A stretch of DNA of 8,986 nucleotides, taken from NCBI GenBank assembly GCA_010029175.1, contig RGNC01000077.1, positions 1-8,986 on the forward strand, read 5' to 3'. The notes beneath the pieces were generated by a model, which was given only the letters and a program-made list of their open reading frames with translations, ran no database searches and was not told where the DNA came from. Of the stretch, positions 1 to 7,707 are shown piece by piece (position 1 is the first letter of the stretch; each line of letters opens with the position of its first letter). The position numbers were made by a program, and so were the translations under genes. The stretch is from Synechococcaceae bacterium WB8_1B_136. GTDB lineage: Bacteria; Cyanobacteriota; Cyanobacteriia; PCC-6307; Cyanobiaceae.

Positions 1-1
1 G

Positions 2-1582
2 TTATGGCTGCCGCGGCACGGCCCCATCCGCACCTGCGCGGCGGCCGGCCGTGAGCCTCCCTTGCCCCAGGCTCTGGCGATCGGGCGTGGCGAGGCGGTG
101 GCCCTGAACTTCCGCGAAACCGCCCCGGCGGCGGCGCGGGCGGATCTGTTTCTCAACGCCGATGGCAGCGTGAACCGCGAGCGGGCCACCCGCAGCCTGC
201 TGAGCACCGCTGTGCCCGGCAGTGTGGCTGGGCTGGTGCAGGTGCAACGGCGTTACGGCTGCCTGCCCCTGGAGGCTGTGATCCAACCGGCCATCCAGTT
301 GGCGGAGCGCGGATTTCCGGTGGGGGCCGAACTGGCCCGGTCGCTGCGGGAGGCCCAGCCGTTGCTGGCATCCGATCCCACCTCGCGGCGCTTGTTCTTC
401 CGGCCGCCTGAGCCGACGGCTCGCCATGGTGAATCGCCGCAGCGCTGGCGTGCCTATCGCCCTGGGGAGTTGCTGCGCCAGCCGGAGCTGGCCGCCAGCC
501 TGCGCTGCATCGTTGTGCAGGGGGAGGCCTGCTTCTACCGCGGCCGTCTGGCCCGGGCCCTGGCGGCGCTGATGCGCCGCGGCGGCGGCCTGATCACGCA
601 GGCCGATCTGGCCCGCTACCGGGCCCCCTGGATGCGGCCGCTGCAGACGGTGTTCCGCGGCCATCCGGTGCTCACCATGCCCCCCCCCAGTGGCGGTGGC
701 GCCACGCTGCTGCAACTGCTCAACGTGCTGGCTCCCCTGGATCTGGCGCGCACAGGGCTGAACAGTGCGGCGACGATCCAACCGATGGTGGAGGCGATGA
801 ACCTGGCCTACCGCGATCGCAATCGCCTGCTGGGCGACCCCGACCAGTTGGCGATGCCCTTGGGTCAGCTCCTCAGCGCGCGCTATGCCGAGGGCCAACG
901 GCGCCAGCTGCGCAGCGATCGCCACCGGCCTGCGGCTGAGCTGGAGGCGGAGCGCAGTCCGGCGGAAGGCGGCACCAACACCACCCACATCTCGGTGGTG
1001 GATCGCGATGGCGGCCTGGTGGCCACCACCACCACCTTGAACACGGCCTACGGCAATGGCATCAGCGTGCCCGGGGCGGGATTCCTGCTCAACAACGAGA
1101 TGGACGACTTCACCGCCGCCGTTGGTGCCGCCAATGCCTACGGCCTGCGGCAAGGTGCCCAGAACGCGATTGCACCGGGGCGGCGGCCGCTCAGCTCAAT
1201 GACCCCCACCCTGGTGTTCCGCCCCGACGGTGCACCGCTGCTGGCCACCGGCAGCCCCGGCGGCAGCCGCATCATCACCACCGTGCTGCAGGTGCTGCTG
1301 AACCGGCTGGTGCATGGCCTCAACCTGGCGTCTGCGGTGGCGGCGCCGCGCCTGCACAGCCAGCTCTGGCCCGATCAGATCAGCCATGAGGAGGGCTTCA
1401 GCGCCGACACGCTGCGGCTGCTGGAGGCCAAGGGGCACAAACTGGTGTTGGTGCCGGCCATGGGTTCGGCCAATTCCGTGGAGGTGCGGTATTCAGCCGC
1501 TGGCGGTGCTCAGCCCAGCGGCAGCCTCGGTGTGGCGGATCCCCGTCGCCTCGACGCAGCGGCGGTGCCGGAACGTCCCTGA
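2..1582 (+). CDS. ggt: Gamma-glutamyltransferase (glutathione hydrolase), 5' partial
   Basis: This enzyme cleaves the gamma-glutamyl bond of glutathione and related compounds and transfers glutamate to water or an amino acid; family members act in the periplasm or outside the cell. The frame is open to the left edge, so the signal peptide and the first part of the large subunit are missing. A TTG at 62 is in frame but is not the real start. Visible motifs, in order: FRETAP (from 110), whose Arg binds the glutamyl carboxylate; MPPPSGGG; GGTNTTHISVVD, where the Thr at 980-982 is the expected self-cleavage site and nucleophile; LLNNEMDDF; PLSSMTPT; and TGSPGGSR, the oxyanion region. The C-terminus matches Escherichia coli Ggt closely down to the final GVADPRR-type motif. 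About 20 extra residues seem to lie between the start of the visible frame and FRETAP. It is convergent with the MFS gene. The family call is very secure; the physiological substrate is not known. Confidence 0.95.
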   Translation, partial: LWLPRHGPIRTCAAAGREPPLPQALAIGRGEAVALNFRETAPAAARADLFLNADGSVNRERATRSLLSTAVPGSVAGLVQVQRRYGCLPLEAVIQPAIQLAERGFPVGAELARSLREAQPLLASDPTSRRLFFRPPEPTARHGESPQRWRAYRPGELLRQPELAASLRCIVVQGEACFYRGRLARALAALMRRGGGLITQADLARYRAPWMRPLQTVFRGHPVLTMPPPSGGGATLLQLLNVLAPLDLARTGLNSAATIQPMVEAMNLAYRDRNRLLGDPDQLAMPLGQLLSARYAEGQRRQLRSDRHRPAAELEAERSPAEGGTNTTHISVVDRDGGLVATTTTLNTAYGNGISVPGAGFLLNNEMDDFTAAVGAANAYGLRQGAQNAIAPGRRPLSSMTPTLVFRPDGAPLLATGSPGGSRIITTVLQVLLNRLVHGLNLASAVAAPRLHSQLWPDQISHEEGFSADTLRLLEAKGHKLVLVPAMGSANSVEVRYSAAGGAQPSGSLGVADPRRLDAAAVPERP

Positions 1583-1599
1583 GGGGCGAGCCGCCCTCA
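1580..1599. terminator. Small bidirectional hairpin formed by the two convergent stop codons
   Basis: TGAGGG at 1580-1585 pairs with CCCTCA at 1594-1599. Two more pairs follow across a bulged G, leaving a 3-base loop. The left arm starts with the TGA of ggt, and the right arm is the TGA of the MFS gene read on the other strand. There is no T-tract on either side, so intrinsic termination is only a possibility. It is the only candidate between the two genes, which are 14 bases apart. Confidence 0.35.
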
Positions 1600-2862
1600 A
1601 CGCAACTGCAGACGATGCAGGCGTGGCCACAACCAGAACACACCGGCCAGCAGGGCGATGGCCAGGCTCACCTGCACCGCTTGGTAGCCACTGCCGAAGC
1701 GGTGCGTGGCACTGATCAGGTGAATCGTGTAGCCGGCCGCGGCCAGGCTGAGGGATTGCAGGCCCTTGGTGAGATTGGCGATGGCGTTGATGCGCCCCTG
1801 CATGTCGCGTTCGGTGCCGGCCTGGAGCAGGGCGTTGTCTGTGGAGATGGCCAGATAGCTGCAGCTGCCCGCCAGAAACACCGAGAGCGAGGCCCAGTGC
1901 ACCACATTCGAGGCACTCAGGAGCAGCACGCTGATGGCCAGGCCCGCCGTGGCCCCTGCCAGCAGCCGGCCAGCTCGGATGCGCTCCAGCAGACCCATGC
2001 CCAGCAGGGAGCCCACGAAGCTGCCCAGGCCCACGGCCGACATCAGTGCCGCGTAGAAGGTGTGTCCCCCCTCGGCGCTCAGGTGCCTCTGCACGAACAC
2101 CGGCAGCAGGCCCTGAAACGGCATGCCGAGAGCCATCACAAGGGCCAGCAGCAGCAGCAAGGTGCGCAGATCGGCGCGGACGCGCACCAGCTCCAGCCCC
2201 GCCTGCAGGCTGGCCCGGAACGACTGGCCGCTGCTGCTCAGGCCAGTGGCACCGCTGCCCCGGGGCAACCAGGCGATGCTGACCAGCAGCGGCAGGAAAC
2301 TCAGAGCGTCAAAGGCGAAGGCCACCTCTTCATGGCTGCGGGCGGTCGGGCCAAGGCTGAGCAGCACGCCTCCGAGCGCCGGGCCGAAGATGTTGGTGAC
2401 ACTGGATGTGAGGCTGTAGAGCTGCTGGGCAACGCTCACCTGCTGAGGTTGCACCAGGTCGGTGACCAGGGCGGTGCGGGCGGGGGTGTCGAAGGCTGCG
2501 ATCAGGCCGTTCATGCCGTTCACCAGCGCCAGCAGCCAGAGGGGCACCATCCCCTGCAGTGATGCCGCCAGGATCAGCAGCGCCATCGCCAGCAGGCCCG
2601 ACTGGGTGAGCGTGAACAGCCAGCGGCGGTTGATGCGGTCGCTCATCGTGCCGCCCACCAGTTGCAGCAGCATCTGTGGCAGGCCATAGGCGAGGGCCAG
2701 GGTGGCGATACCAGCCGGTCCGTGCTGCTTCACGGTGAGCCAGTTGATCGCCAGCACGAAGGCGCTGGTGCCCAGATTCGAGATCAGGTTGGCGAGCCAG
2801 AAGGCCCGGAATCCAGGCAGCCGCAACAGGTCGGCCATGGTGGCCGTGGATGAGCTGGCCAA
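1597..2862 (-). CDS. MFS transporter, EntS/MFS_3-type exporter family
   Basis: An inner-membrane permease of the major facilitator superfamily, about 413-421 residues and rich in hydrophobic helices, consistent with the usual twelve. The family mark is motif A in the loop between helices 2 and 3, GGTMSDRINRRW (about residues 70-81 from the TTG). A related loop, MQGRINAIANL, lies late in the second half. The overall pattern (LLRLPGFRAFWLANLIS at the N-terminus, DTPARTALVTDLV before helix 5) is that of the EntS-like MFS_3 group, which exports siderophores or drugs; the substrate here cannot be read. Two starts are possible: TTG at 2862, preceded by AGGTGA six bases away, or ATG at 2838, which has no clear ribosome binding site but gives the more typical N-terminus. 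The gene follows livF on the same strand after 80 bases, so read-through from the transporter operon is possible. It is convergent with ggt. Confidence 0.9.
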   Translation of the reverse strand: MASSSTATMADLLRLPGFRAFWLANLISNLGTSAFVLAINWLTVKQHGPAGIATLALAYGLPQMLLQLVGGTMSDRINRRWLFTLTQSGLLAMALLILAASLQGMVPLWLLALVNGMNGLIAAFDTPARTALVTDLVQPQQVSVAQQLYSLTSSVTNIFGPALGGVLLSLGPTARSHEEVAFAFDALSFLPLLVSIAWLPRGSGATGLSSSGQSFRASLQAGLELVRVRADLRTLLLLLALVMALGMPFQGLLPVFVQRHLSAEGGHTFYAALMSAVGLGSFVGSLLGMGLLERIRAGRLLAGATAGLAISVLLLSASNVVHWASLSVFLAGSCSYLAISTDNALLQAGTERDMQGRINAIANLTKGLQSLSLAAAGYTIHLISATHRFGSGYQAVQVSLAIALLAGVFWLWPRLHRLQLR

Positions 2863-2868
2863 CGCCGA

Positions 2869-2874
2869 TCACCT
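2869..2874 (-). promoter_or_regulatory. Ribosome binding site AGGTGA supporting the TTG start of the MFS gene
   Basis: On the minus strand AGGTGA lies six bases before the TTG at 2862. An in-frame stop (TGA at 2871-2869) overlaps it, so translation cannot begin further upstream. The ATG at 2838 has no comparable motif. This favours the TTG start, but only modestly. Confidence 0.4.
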
Positions 2875-2942
2875 GATCTGCCTGGATGTTGCCACGATCT
2901 GGGCGCTTCGGCCGTGCTGCTCGCCTGGTCCCTGATTCCTCC

Positions 2943-3655
2943 CTAGCCGCCCAGGTAGGCCGCCCGCAGGCTGGGGTTGGCTAGCAGCTCCCGGGCCGGG
3001 CCCTGCAGGGTGAGTTGACCCGCCTCGAGCACGTAGCCGCGGTTGGCGATCTCCAGGGCGGCCTGGGCGTTCTGCTCCACCAGCAGCAGGGTGAGCCCTT
3101 CGCGGTGCAGTTGGGCCAGGGCCCGCATCACCTCGCCCACCAGCTTGGGGGCCAGGCCCAGGCTGGGCTCATCCAGCAACAGCAGCTCCGGCCGGCCCAT
3201 CAGGGCCCGGGCAATGGCCAGCATTTGCTGTTCTCCGCCCGAGAGGGCCCCGGCGAGTTGGCTGCGCCGCTCCGCCAGGCGCGGGAACAGCCCGTAGCAG
3301 CGCTCCAGGTCGGCGGTGATGCCGGCGCGATCGCGGCGCAGGTAGGCGCCCAGCATCAGGTTCTCGGCCACGCTCTGGCGGCTGAGCACCCGCCGGCCCT
3401 CGGGGCAGTGGCCGATGCCCAGCTTCAGCAGCCGGTGGGCGGGCACCCTCGCCAGGCTGCCGCCGCGCCACAGAATCTGCCCCTCAGCGGCGGGCACCAG
3501 GGCTGAAATCGCCCGCAGGGTGGTGCTCTTGCCGGCGCCGTTGGAGCCCAGCAGCGTTACCAGTTCGCCCTGGTGCACCGCCAGGTTGATCCCCTGCAGA
3601 GCCTGCACGCTGCCGTAGCGCACGCTCAACCCCTGGAGCTCCAGCAGAGGCGTGC

Positions 3656-3659
<4 letters not shown>
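2943..3659 (-). CDS. livF: Branched-chain/neutral amino-acid ABC transporter ATP-binding protein LivF
   Basis: One of the two cytoplasmic ATPases that drive the HAAT-type importer encoded by this operon. The protein has 238 residues, the usual LivF length. Visible motifs: Walker A GSNGAGKS (38-45); the LivF-specific CPEGRRV segment (85-91) in the Q-loop region; signature LSGGEQQ (139-145); Walker B LLLLDEP (159-165); and VEQN (194-197), where LivF proteins carry Gln instead of the usual switch His. It ends in the typical AAYLGG. The ATG at 3659 overlaps the livG stop by four bases (ATGA), which fixes the start and suggests translational coupling. The frame is open further upstream, but only inside livG in another reading frame. 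It is the last gene of the five-gene operon. The subunit identity is secure; whether the ligand is Leu/Ile/Val, another amino acid or a related compound is not shown. Confidence 0.95.
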
Positions 3660-4440
<781 letters not shown>

Positions 4441-4444
<4 letters not shown>

Positions 4445-5355
4445 GGTTGGGCCTCCTGGCGGCCTTCGGCGCTGCCACGCGGATTCCAGCCCCCCAGCCG
4501 CTCCAGCAGGGCCGGGGTGATCAACCCTTGGGGGGCCAGCACCGGCCCCAGCAGGATCACCAGGCCGAACAGCACCAGGCGCACATTGCCCACGGGCCGC
4601 AGCAGCTCCGGCAGGGCCGTGAGCAGCAGGCCGCCCATCACCGGCCCGAGCCAGGTGCGCGAGCCCCCCAGCACCACGAAGGCCAGGGTGGTGATGCTGG
4701 CGTCGAAGGAGCCCTGGCGCGCGTTCCAGGTGTTGAGGAAGTGGGCGGCCAGGGCGCCGGTGCTGCCGGCCAGCACGGCGCTGAGCACGAATGCCGTGAG
4801 CTTCACGCGGGTGGTGTCGATGCCCAGGCAGCGGGCGGCCAGTTCGTCGCCTCGGATGGCGGCCATGGCACGGCCGAGGGGCATCCCCTCCAGCCGCTGG
4901 CAGATCCAGCCCGCCAGGGCCAGCAGGGCCAGGGCCGGCAGCAGGTAGCCGCTGGCATCGTGGAAGGGCTGGGGAATGGCGAAGATGCCCACCGCCCCGC
5001 CGGTGAAGGGCAGGTTGAGGATCGCCACCCGCACGATCTCCACCAGGGCGATGGTGGCGATGGCCAGGTAGATGCCCTGCAGCCGCAGCACCAGCCGCCC
5101 CACCAGCAGGGCCAGCAGCCCGGCCAGCAGGCCGCCGAGCACCAGCTCCAGCAGCAGCGACGGCACCGGAAAGCCGCCATCGGCCGTCGCCCCGAGGCCA
5201 CTCCAGCGGGTGGAGAGCAGGGCAGCCAGGGTGCCGCCCACGGCATAGAAGGCCGGTGTGGCCAGCGACAGCTGCCCCGCCGCCAGCGGCAAGTACACCG
5301 ACAGGCCCAGCAGGGCGCCGAGCAGCATCTGCACCAGAAGGCCGTTGTCGATCAT
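4441..5355 (-). CDS. livM: Branched-chain/neutral amino-acid ABC transporter permease LivM
   Basis: An inner-membrane channel subunit of the HAAT importer, 304 residues. It is mostly hydrophobic helices with the LivM landmarks LRLQGIYLAIATIALVEIVR (90-109), followed by TGGAVGI (118-124). The EAA loop that contacts the ATPases is at about 161-180: GRAMAAIRGDELAARCLGID. The start is the ATG at 5355, preceded by GGGAG seven bases away. This is the only junction in the operon with a gap (18 bases after the livH stop) and its own clear ribosome binding site. The stop overlaps livG. Its length is near the shorter LivM forms, without the extra N-terminal helices of E. coli LivM. The family assignment is secure. 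Confidence 0.94.
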
Positions 5356-5362
5356 GGGGCGG

Positions 5363-5367
5363 CTCCC
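5363..5367 (-). promoter_or_regulatory. Ribosome binding site of livM
   Basis: GGGAG on the minus strand, seven bases before the livM ATG at 5355, inside the 18-base gap after the livH stop. It supports independent initiation of livM, unlike the other coupled junctions. Confidence 0.55.
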
Positions 5368-5373
5368 ATCCGG

Positions 5374-6315
5374 CTACACCTTCTCCACCGTGCGCCGGCC
5401 CAGCAGGCCACTGGGGCGCAGCAGCAGCACGACGAACAGGATCGCGAAGGCCAGGGCATCGCGCCAACCGGAGGCATCGCTGGGCACCAGGGCTTCCGCC
5501 AGGCCCATCAGCAGCCCGCCGGCAATGGCCCCCGGCACGCTGCCCAGGCCGCCGAGCACCAGCACCGCCAGCCCCTTGAGGCCATAGCCGATGCCGAAGT
5601 AGGGCCCCGGCAGGCTCACGCTCACCCCGATCAGGCCGCCGCCCAGCCCAGCCAGGGCGCCGCTGAGGAAAAAGGCCAACCGCACCATCGCCGCGCTGTT
5701 GATGCCGAGCAGTTGGGCGGTGGTGGCGTCCTCCGCCACGGCCCGCAGCGCCCGGCCCCCCTTGCTGCGCTCCAGCCAGAGGCTGAGGGCCAGCACGGCG
5801 GCGGCGGAGATCAGCAGCAGCAGCACCTGGATCGTGCGGATGCGGGCGCCGCCGATCACCAGCACATCCGGCAATCCGGCCAGGGCATCAGCGCCATGGG
5901 GGAAGGCGTAGCCCTCGGCCCCCATCAGCAGTTGCAGCAGGTTCACCAGCACTACACCGGCACCCAGGCTGGTGATCAGGGCCAGCAGCGGCTCGGCGCC
6001 CCGGCGGCGCAGGGGGGCAAAGGCCACCCGCTCCACCAGCAGGCTGATCAGGCCCGAGCCGGCGGCCGCCAGCAGCAACGCCAGAGCGAACGGCAGCCCG
6101 CCTGGCAGCCCCCAACCCGGCAACGCACCGTTCACGCCGATGCGGCCGCCCATCAACAGATAGGTGAGGTAGCCGCCGATCGAAAACAGTGCGCCCTGGG
6201 CGAAGTTGATCACCCCCAGCACCGAGAACACCAGCGTGTAGCCCAACGCCACCAGGGCATACACCCCGCCGCTGGCGGCGCCGTTGAGCAGCAGTTGCAG
6301 CAGGGCTTCGATCAC
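5374..6315 (-). CDS. livH: Branched-chain/neutral amino-acid ABC transporter permease LivH
   Basis: The other inner-membrane channel subunit of the importer, 313 residues. The N-terminus carries the LivH hallmark GYTLVFSVLGVINFAQG (25-41), followed by SIGGY. The EAA loop is at about 187-205, GRALRAVAEDATTAQLLGI, and faces the ATPase dimer. Near the end is LKGLAVLVLGGLGSVPGAI, also typical of the family. The start is a GTG at 6315 whose first four bases (GTGA) overlap the TGA stop of the substrate-binding protein gene. The distance and overlap suggest translational coupling rather than a separate ribosome binding site. The stop at 5374 is followed 18 bases later by livM. LivH and LivM are related, and the order H then M matches the usual gene order. 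The subunit call is secure. Confidence 0.94.
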   Translation of the reverse strand: MIEALLQLLLNGAASGGVYALVALGYTLVFSVLGVINFAQGALFSIGGYLTYLLMGGRIGVNGALPGWGLPGGLPFALALLLAAAGSGLISLLVERVAFAPLRRRGAEPLLALITSLGAGVVLVNLLQLLMGAEGYAFPHGADALAGLPDVLVIGGARIRTIQVLLLLISAAAVLALSLWLERSKGGRALRAVAEDATTAQLLGINSAAMVRLAFFLSGALAGLGGGLIGVSVSLPGPYFGIGYGLKGLAVLVLGGLGSVPGAIAGGLLMGLAEALVPSDASGWRDALAFAILFVVLLLRPSGLLGRRTVEKV

Positions 6316-7583
6316 GGCGTGCTCTCCTGCAGCCTGCGCTCCCGCACCAGGGCAAAGCGGCCATCGCGGCCGCCGGGATCCATGCGCACCTCTGCCACGT
6401 AGAAGCGATCCTGCAGCACCTCGCCCGCGGGGCTGAAGCCGATCGGGCCCAGGGGGGTGTCGTAGGTGCCGCTGAGGAGTTCGGCCATCAGGTTGGCGCG
6501 GGCCTGGCCGAGGGTCACGCCGCTGAGGCCGCCCTTGCGCTGCAGCCGCTGGATGGCTTCAAACAGCACCTGGTAGGCGGTGAAGGCCTGGGCGGTGATC
6601 TGCGGCGGCGGGCGGTCGCCGTGGGCCTGGCGGAACAGCTGCTGGAAGCGCCGGTTGATGGGGGTGTTGAGCTCGGGGCTGTAGGCCTGGGCGATCAGGA
6701 TGCCGTCGCACCAGCGCTGGCAGATCGGGTAGATGTTGGGCGTGTTGAGGCCGTTGCCCACCACGATCTGGCCCCGGTAGCCGAGTTCGCGCAATTGACG
6801 AATCAAGTTGCCGCCCGCCACCGCCTGCACCGAGAGCACCACCAGCTGGGGCTTGAGCTGCAGGGCGGATGTGATCGGCGTTTGGAAGTCGTTGTCGGCC
6901 AGCTGGGTGCGCTGCACCGTCACCGGTGGTAGGCCGCGGGCAGCGAGGGCCTTCTGAAAGATGGCCGTCTCAGCGGTGCTGTAGGCGTCGTCCTGGGCGT
7001 AGAACACCGCCACACGCTTGATGGCGGGGTCGCGGCGCAGGGCCTCATCCAGCGAAAGCGGCGCGATCACCGAACTCTGGGCCGACACGCGGCTGATGAA
7101 GTGCCCGATCTCCGGGATGCCCTTGGCGGTGTTGGAGGGGGCCACCACCGGCACCCCCTGGCGCTGGGCGATCGGATCGGCGGCGAAGGCCTGCTGCGAC
7201 AGGGTGGGGCCGATCAGGGCGATCACCCCCTGGCGGATCAGCAGGTTGAAGGCGGCGATGGCGCTGGGCTCATCGGAGGCGCCGTCTTCCAGTTGCAGGC
7301 GCACAGGGCGCGCGGGGGTGCCGCTCTGCTGCGCCCAGCGCTCAGCCACCGCCAGCCCCATGCGCTGGTCCTGGCCATAGAGGTTGGCGTTACCCGTGAA
7401 GGCAATGGCGGCCCCGAGGCTGATGGGACCGGCCGCCAGGGGCTTCGCCGCCGGATCGGTGTTGCGGCCCAGCCAGGCGAGGGCGCCGATGCCGGCCGCC
7501 AGCAGGGCCGCGAGGCGCAGGGCTCCACGGCGGCGCAGGTCGCTCGGGCTGATCACCGTCGATGGCGGGGGTGCGGTCGTCAT
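6312..7583 (-). CDS. Branched-chain/neutral amino-acid ABC transporter substrate-binding protein
   Basis: The extracytoplasmic receptor of the HAAT importer, of the type I periplasmic-binding fold (LivJ/LivK, Peripla_BP_6; NatB-like in cyanobacteria). From ATG 7583 it has 423 residues. Residues 17-19 are RRR, followed by a hydrophobic segment (20-39) that is a signal peptide or anchor; there is no lipobox Cys. The mature domain starts near ISLGAAIAFTGNANLYGQDQ. Further family marks are IALIGPTLSQ, VVAPSNTAKGI, DNDFQTPITSALQ and AFTAYQVLFEAIQ. Cys288 and Cys292 could form a disulfide. An ATG at 7709 is in frame, but its extra 42 residues are Pro/Ser-rich, would precede the signal segment and would run into the integrase start, so I prefer 7583; the promoter at 7603-7631 agrees. 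UrtA-type urea receptors look different. The ligand is unproven. Confidence 0.92.
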   Translation of the reverse strand: MTTAPPPSTVISPSDLRRRGALRLAALLAAGIGALAWLGRNTDPAAKPLAAGPISLGAAIAFTGNANLYGQDQRMGLAVAERWAQQSGTPARPVRLQLEDGASDEPSAIAAFNLLIRQGVIALIGPTLSQQAFAADPIAQRQGVPVVAPSNTAKGIPEIGHFISRVSAQSSVIAPLSLDEALRRDPAIKRVAVFYAQDDAYSTAETAIFQKALAARGLPPVTVQRTQLADNDFQTPITSALQLKPQLVVLSVQAVAGGNLIRQLRELGYRGQIVVGNGLNTPNIYPICQRWCDGILIAQAYSPELNTPINRRFQQLFRQAHGDRPPPQITAQAFTAYQVLFEAIQRLQRKGGLSGVTLGQARANLMAELLSGTYDTPLGPIGFSPAGEVLQDRFYVAEVRMDPGGRDGRFALVRERRLQESTP

Positions 7584-7602
7584 CGGCGGGGCATTGGTGC
7601 GG

Positions 7603-7631
7603 ATGCTGGGCGCTGGCGTGGGCCCTGTCAA
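7603..7631 (-). promoter_or_regulatory. Candidate sigma-70-type promoter of the amino-acid transporter operon
   Basis: On the minus strand a perfect -35 TTGACA (7631-7626) is followed after 17 bases by CAGCAT (7608-7603), a weak -10 with three of six consensus bases. Transcription would begin near 7596, giving a leader of about 13 bases before the ATG at 7583 and excluding the ATG at 7709. No clear Shine-Dalgarno precedes 7583. Confidence 0.4.
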
Positions 7632-7684
7632 CCGAGGGGCTGATGAGGGGCGGCACTCCGCGCCGATCTGCGGGAACCCTTCAG

Positions 7685-7692
7685 AGGAGAGG
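7685..7692 (+). promoter_or_regulatory. Ribosome binding site of the integron integrase
   Basis: AGGAGAGG is the strongest Shine-Dalgarno-like motif in the gap between the divergent genes. It lies six bases (counted from AGGAG) before an in-frame TTG at 7696, and 15 or more bases before the ATG at 7708. The spacing favours TTG as the true start. Confidence 0.5.
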
Positions 7693-7707
7693 TTGTTGTG
7701 TGTTGCC

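Noticed and set aside
2..1153. A 383-codon open frame on the minus strand across ggt
   Set aside because: It is antisense to a clearly conserved enzyme, rich in Gln, His, Arg and Gly, and shows no domain; a product of high GC.
4445..5467. Upstream extension of the livG reading frame across livM
   Set aside because: The extension is Pro/Ala/Gly/Arg-rich with no motif, overlaps livM in another frame, and LivG homologues begin at the ATG at 4444.
4447..6402. A 651-codon plus-strand open frame antisense to livM and livH
   Set aside because: Composition is dominated by Gln, His, Gly and Ala, as expected from the complement of Leu/Ala/Gly-rich membrane-protein codons. The sense strand codes for well-conserved permeases.
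7493..7536. Twin-arginine (Tat) signal in the substrate-binding protein
   Set aside because: Three Arg precede the hydrophobic segment, but the residues after them (GALRL) are a poor match to the Tat consensus; left as an ordinary signal or anchor.
6312..7583. Urea (UrtA-type) receptor rather than an amino-acid receptor
   Set aside because: The N-terminal ligand-binding region lacks the UrtA-like pattern, and no urea-related gene is nearby. Ligand remains uncertain, but UrtA is unlikely.
7584..7695. A classical attI next to the intI start
   Set aside because: No GTTRRRY or RYYYAAC heptamer and no inverted core were found in this gap.
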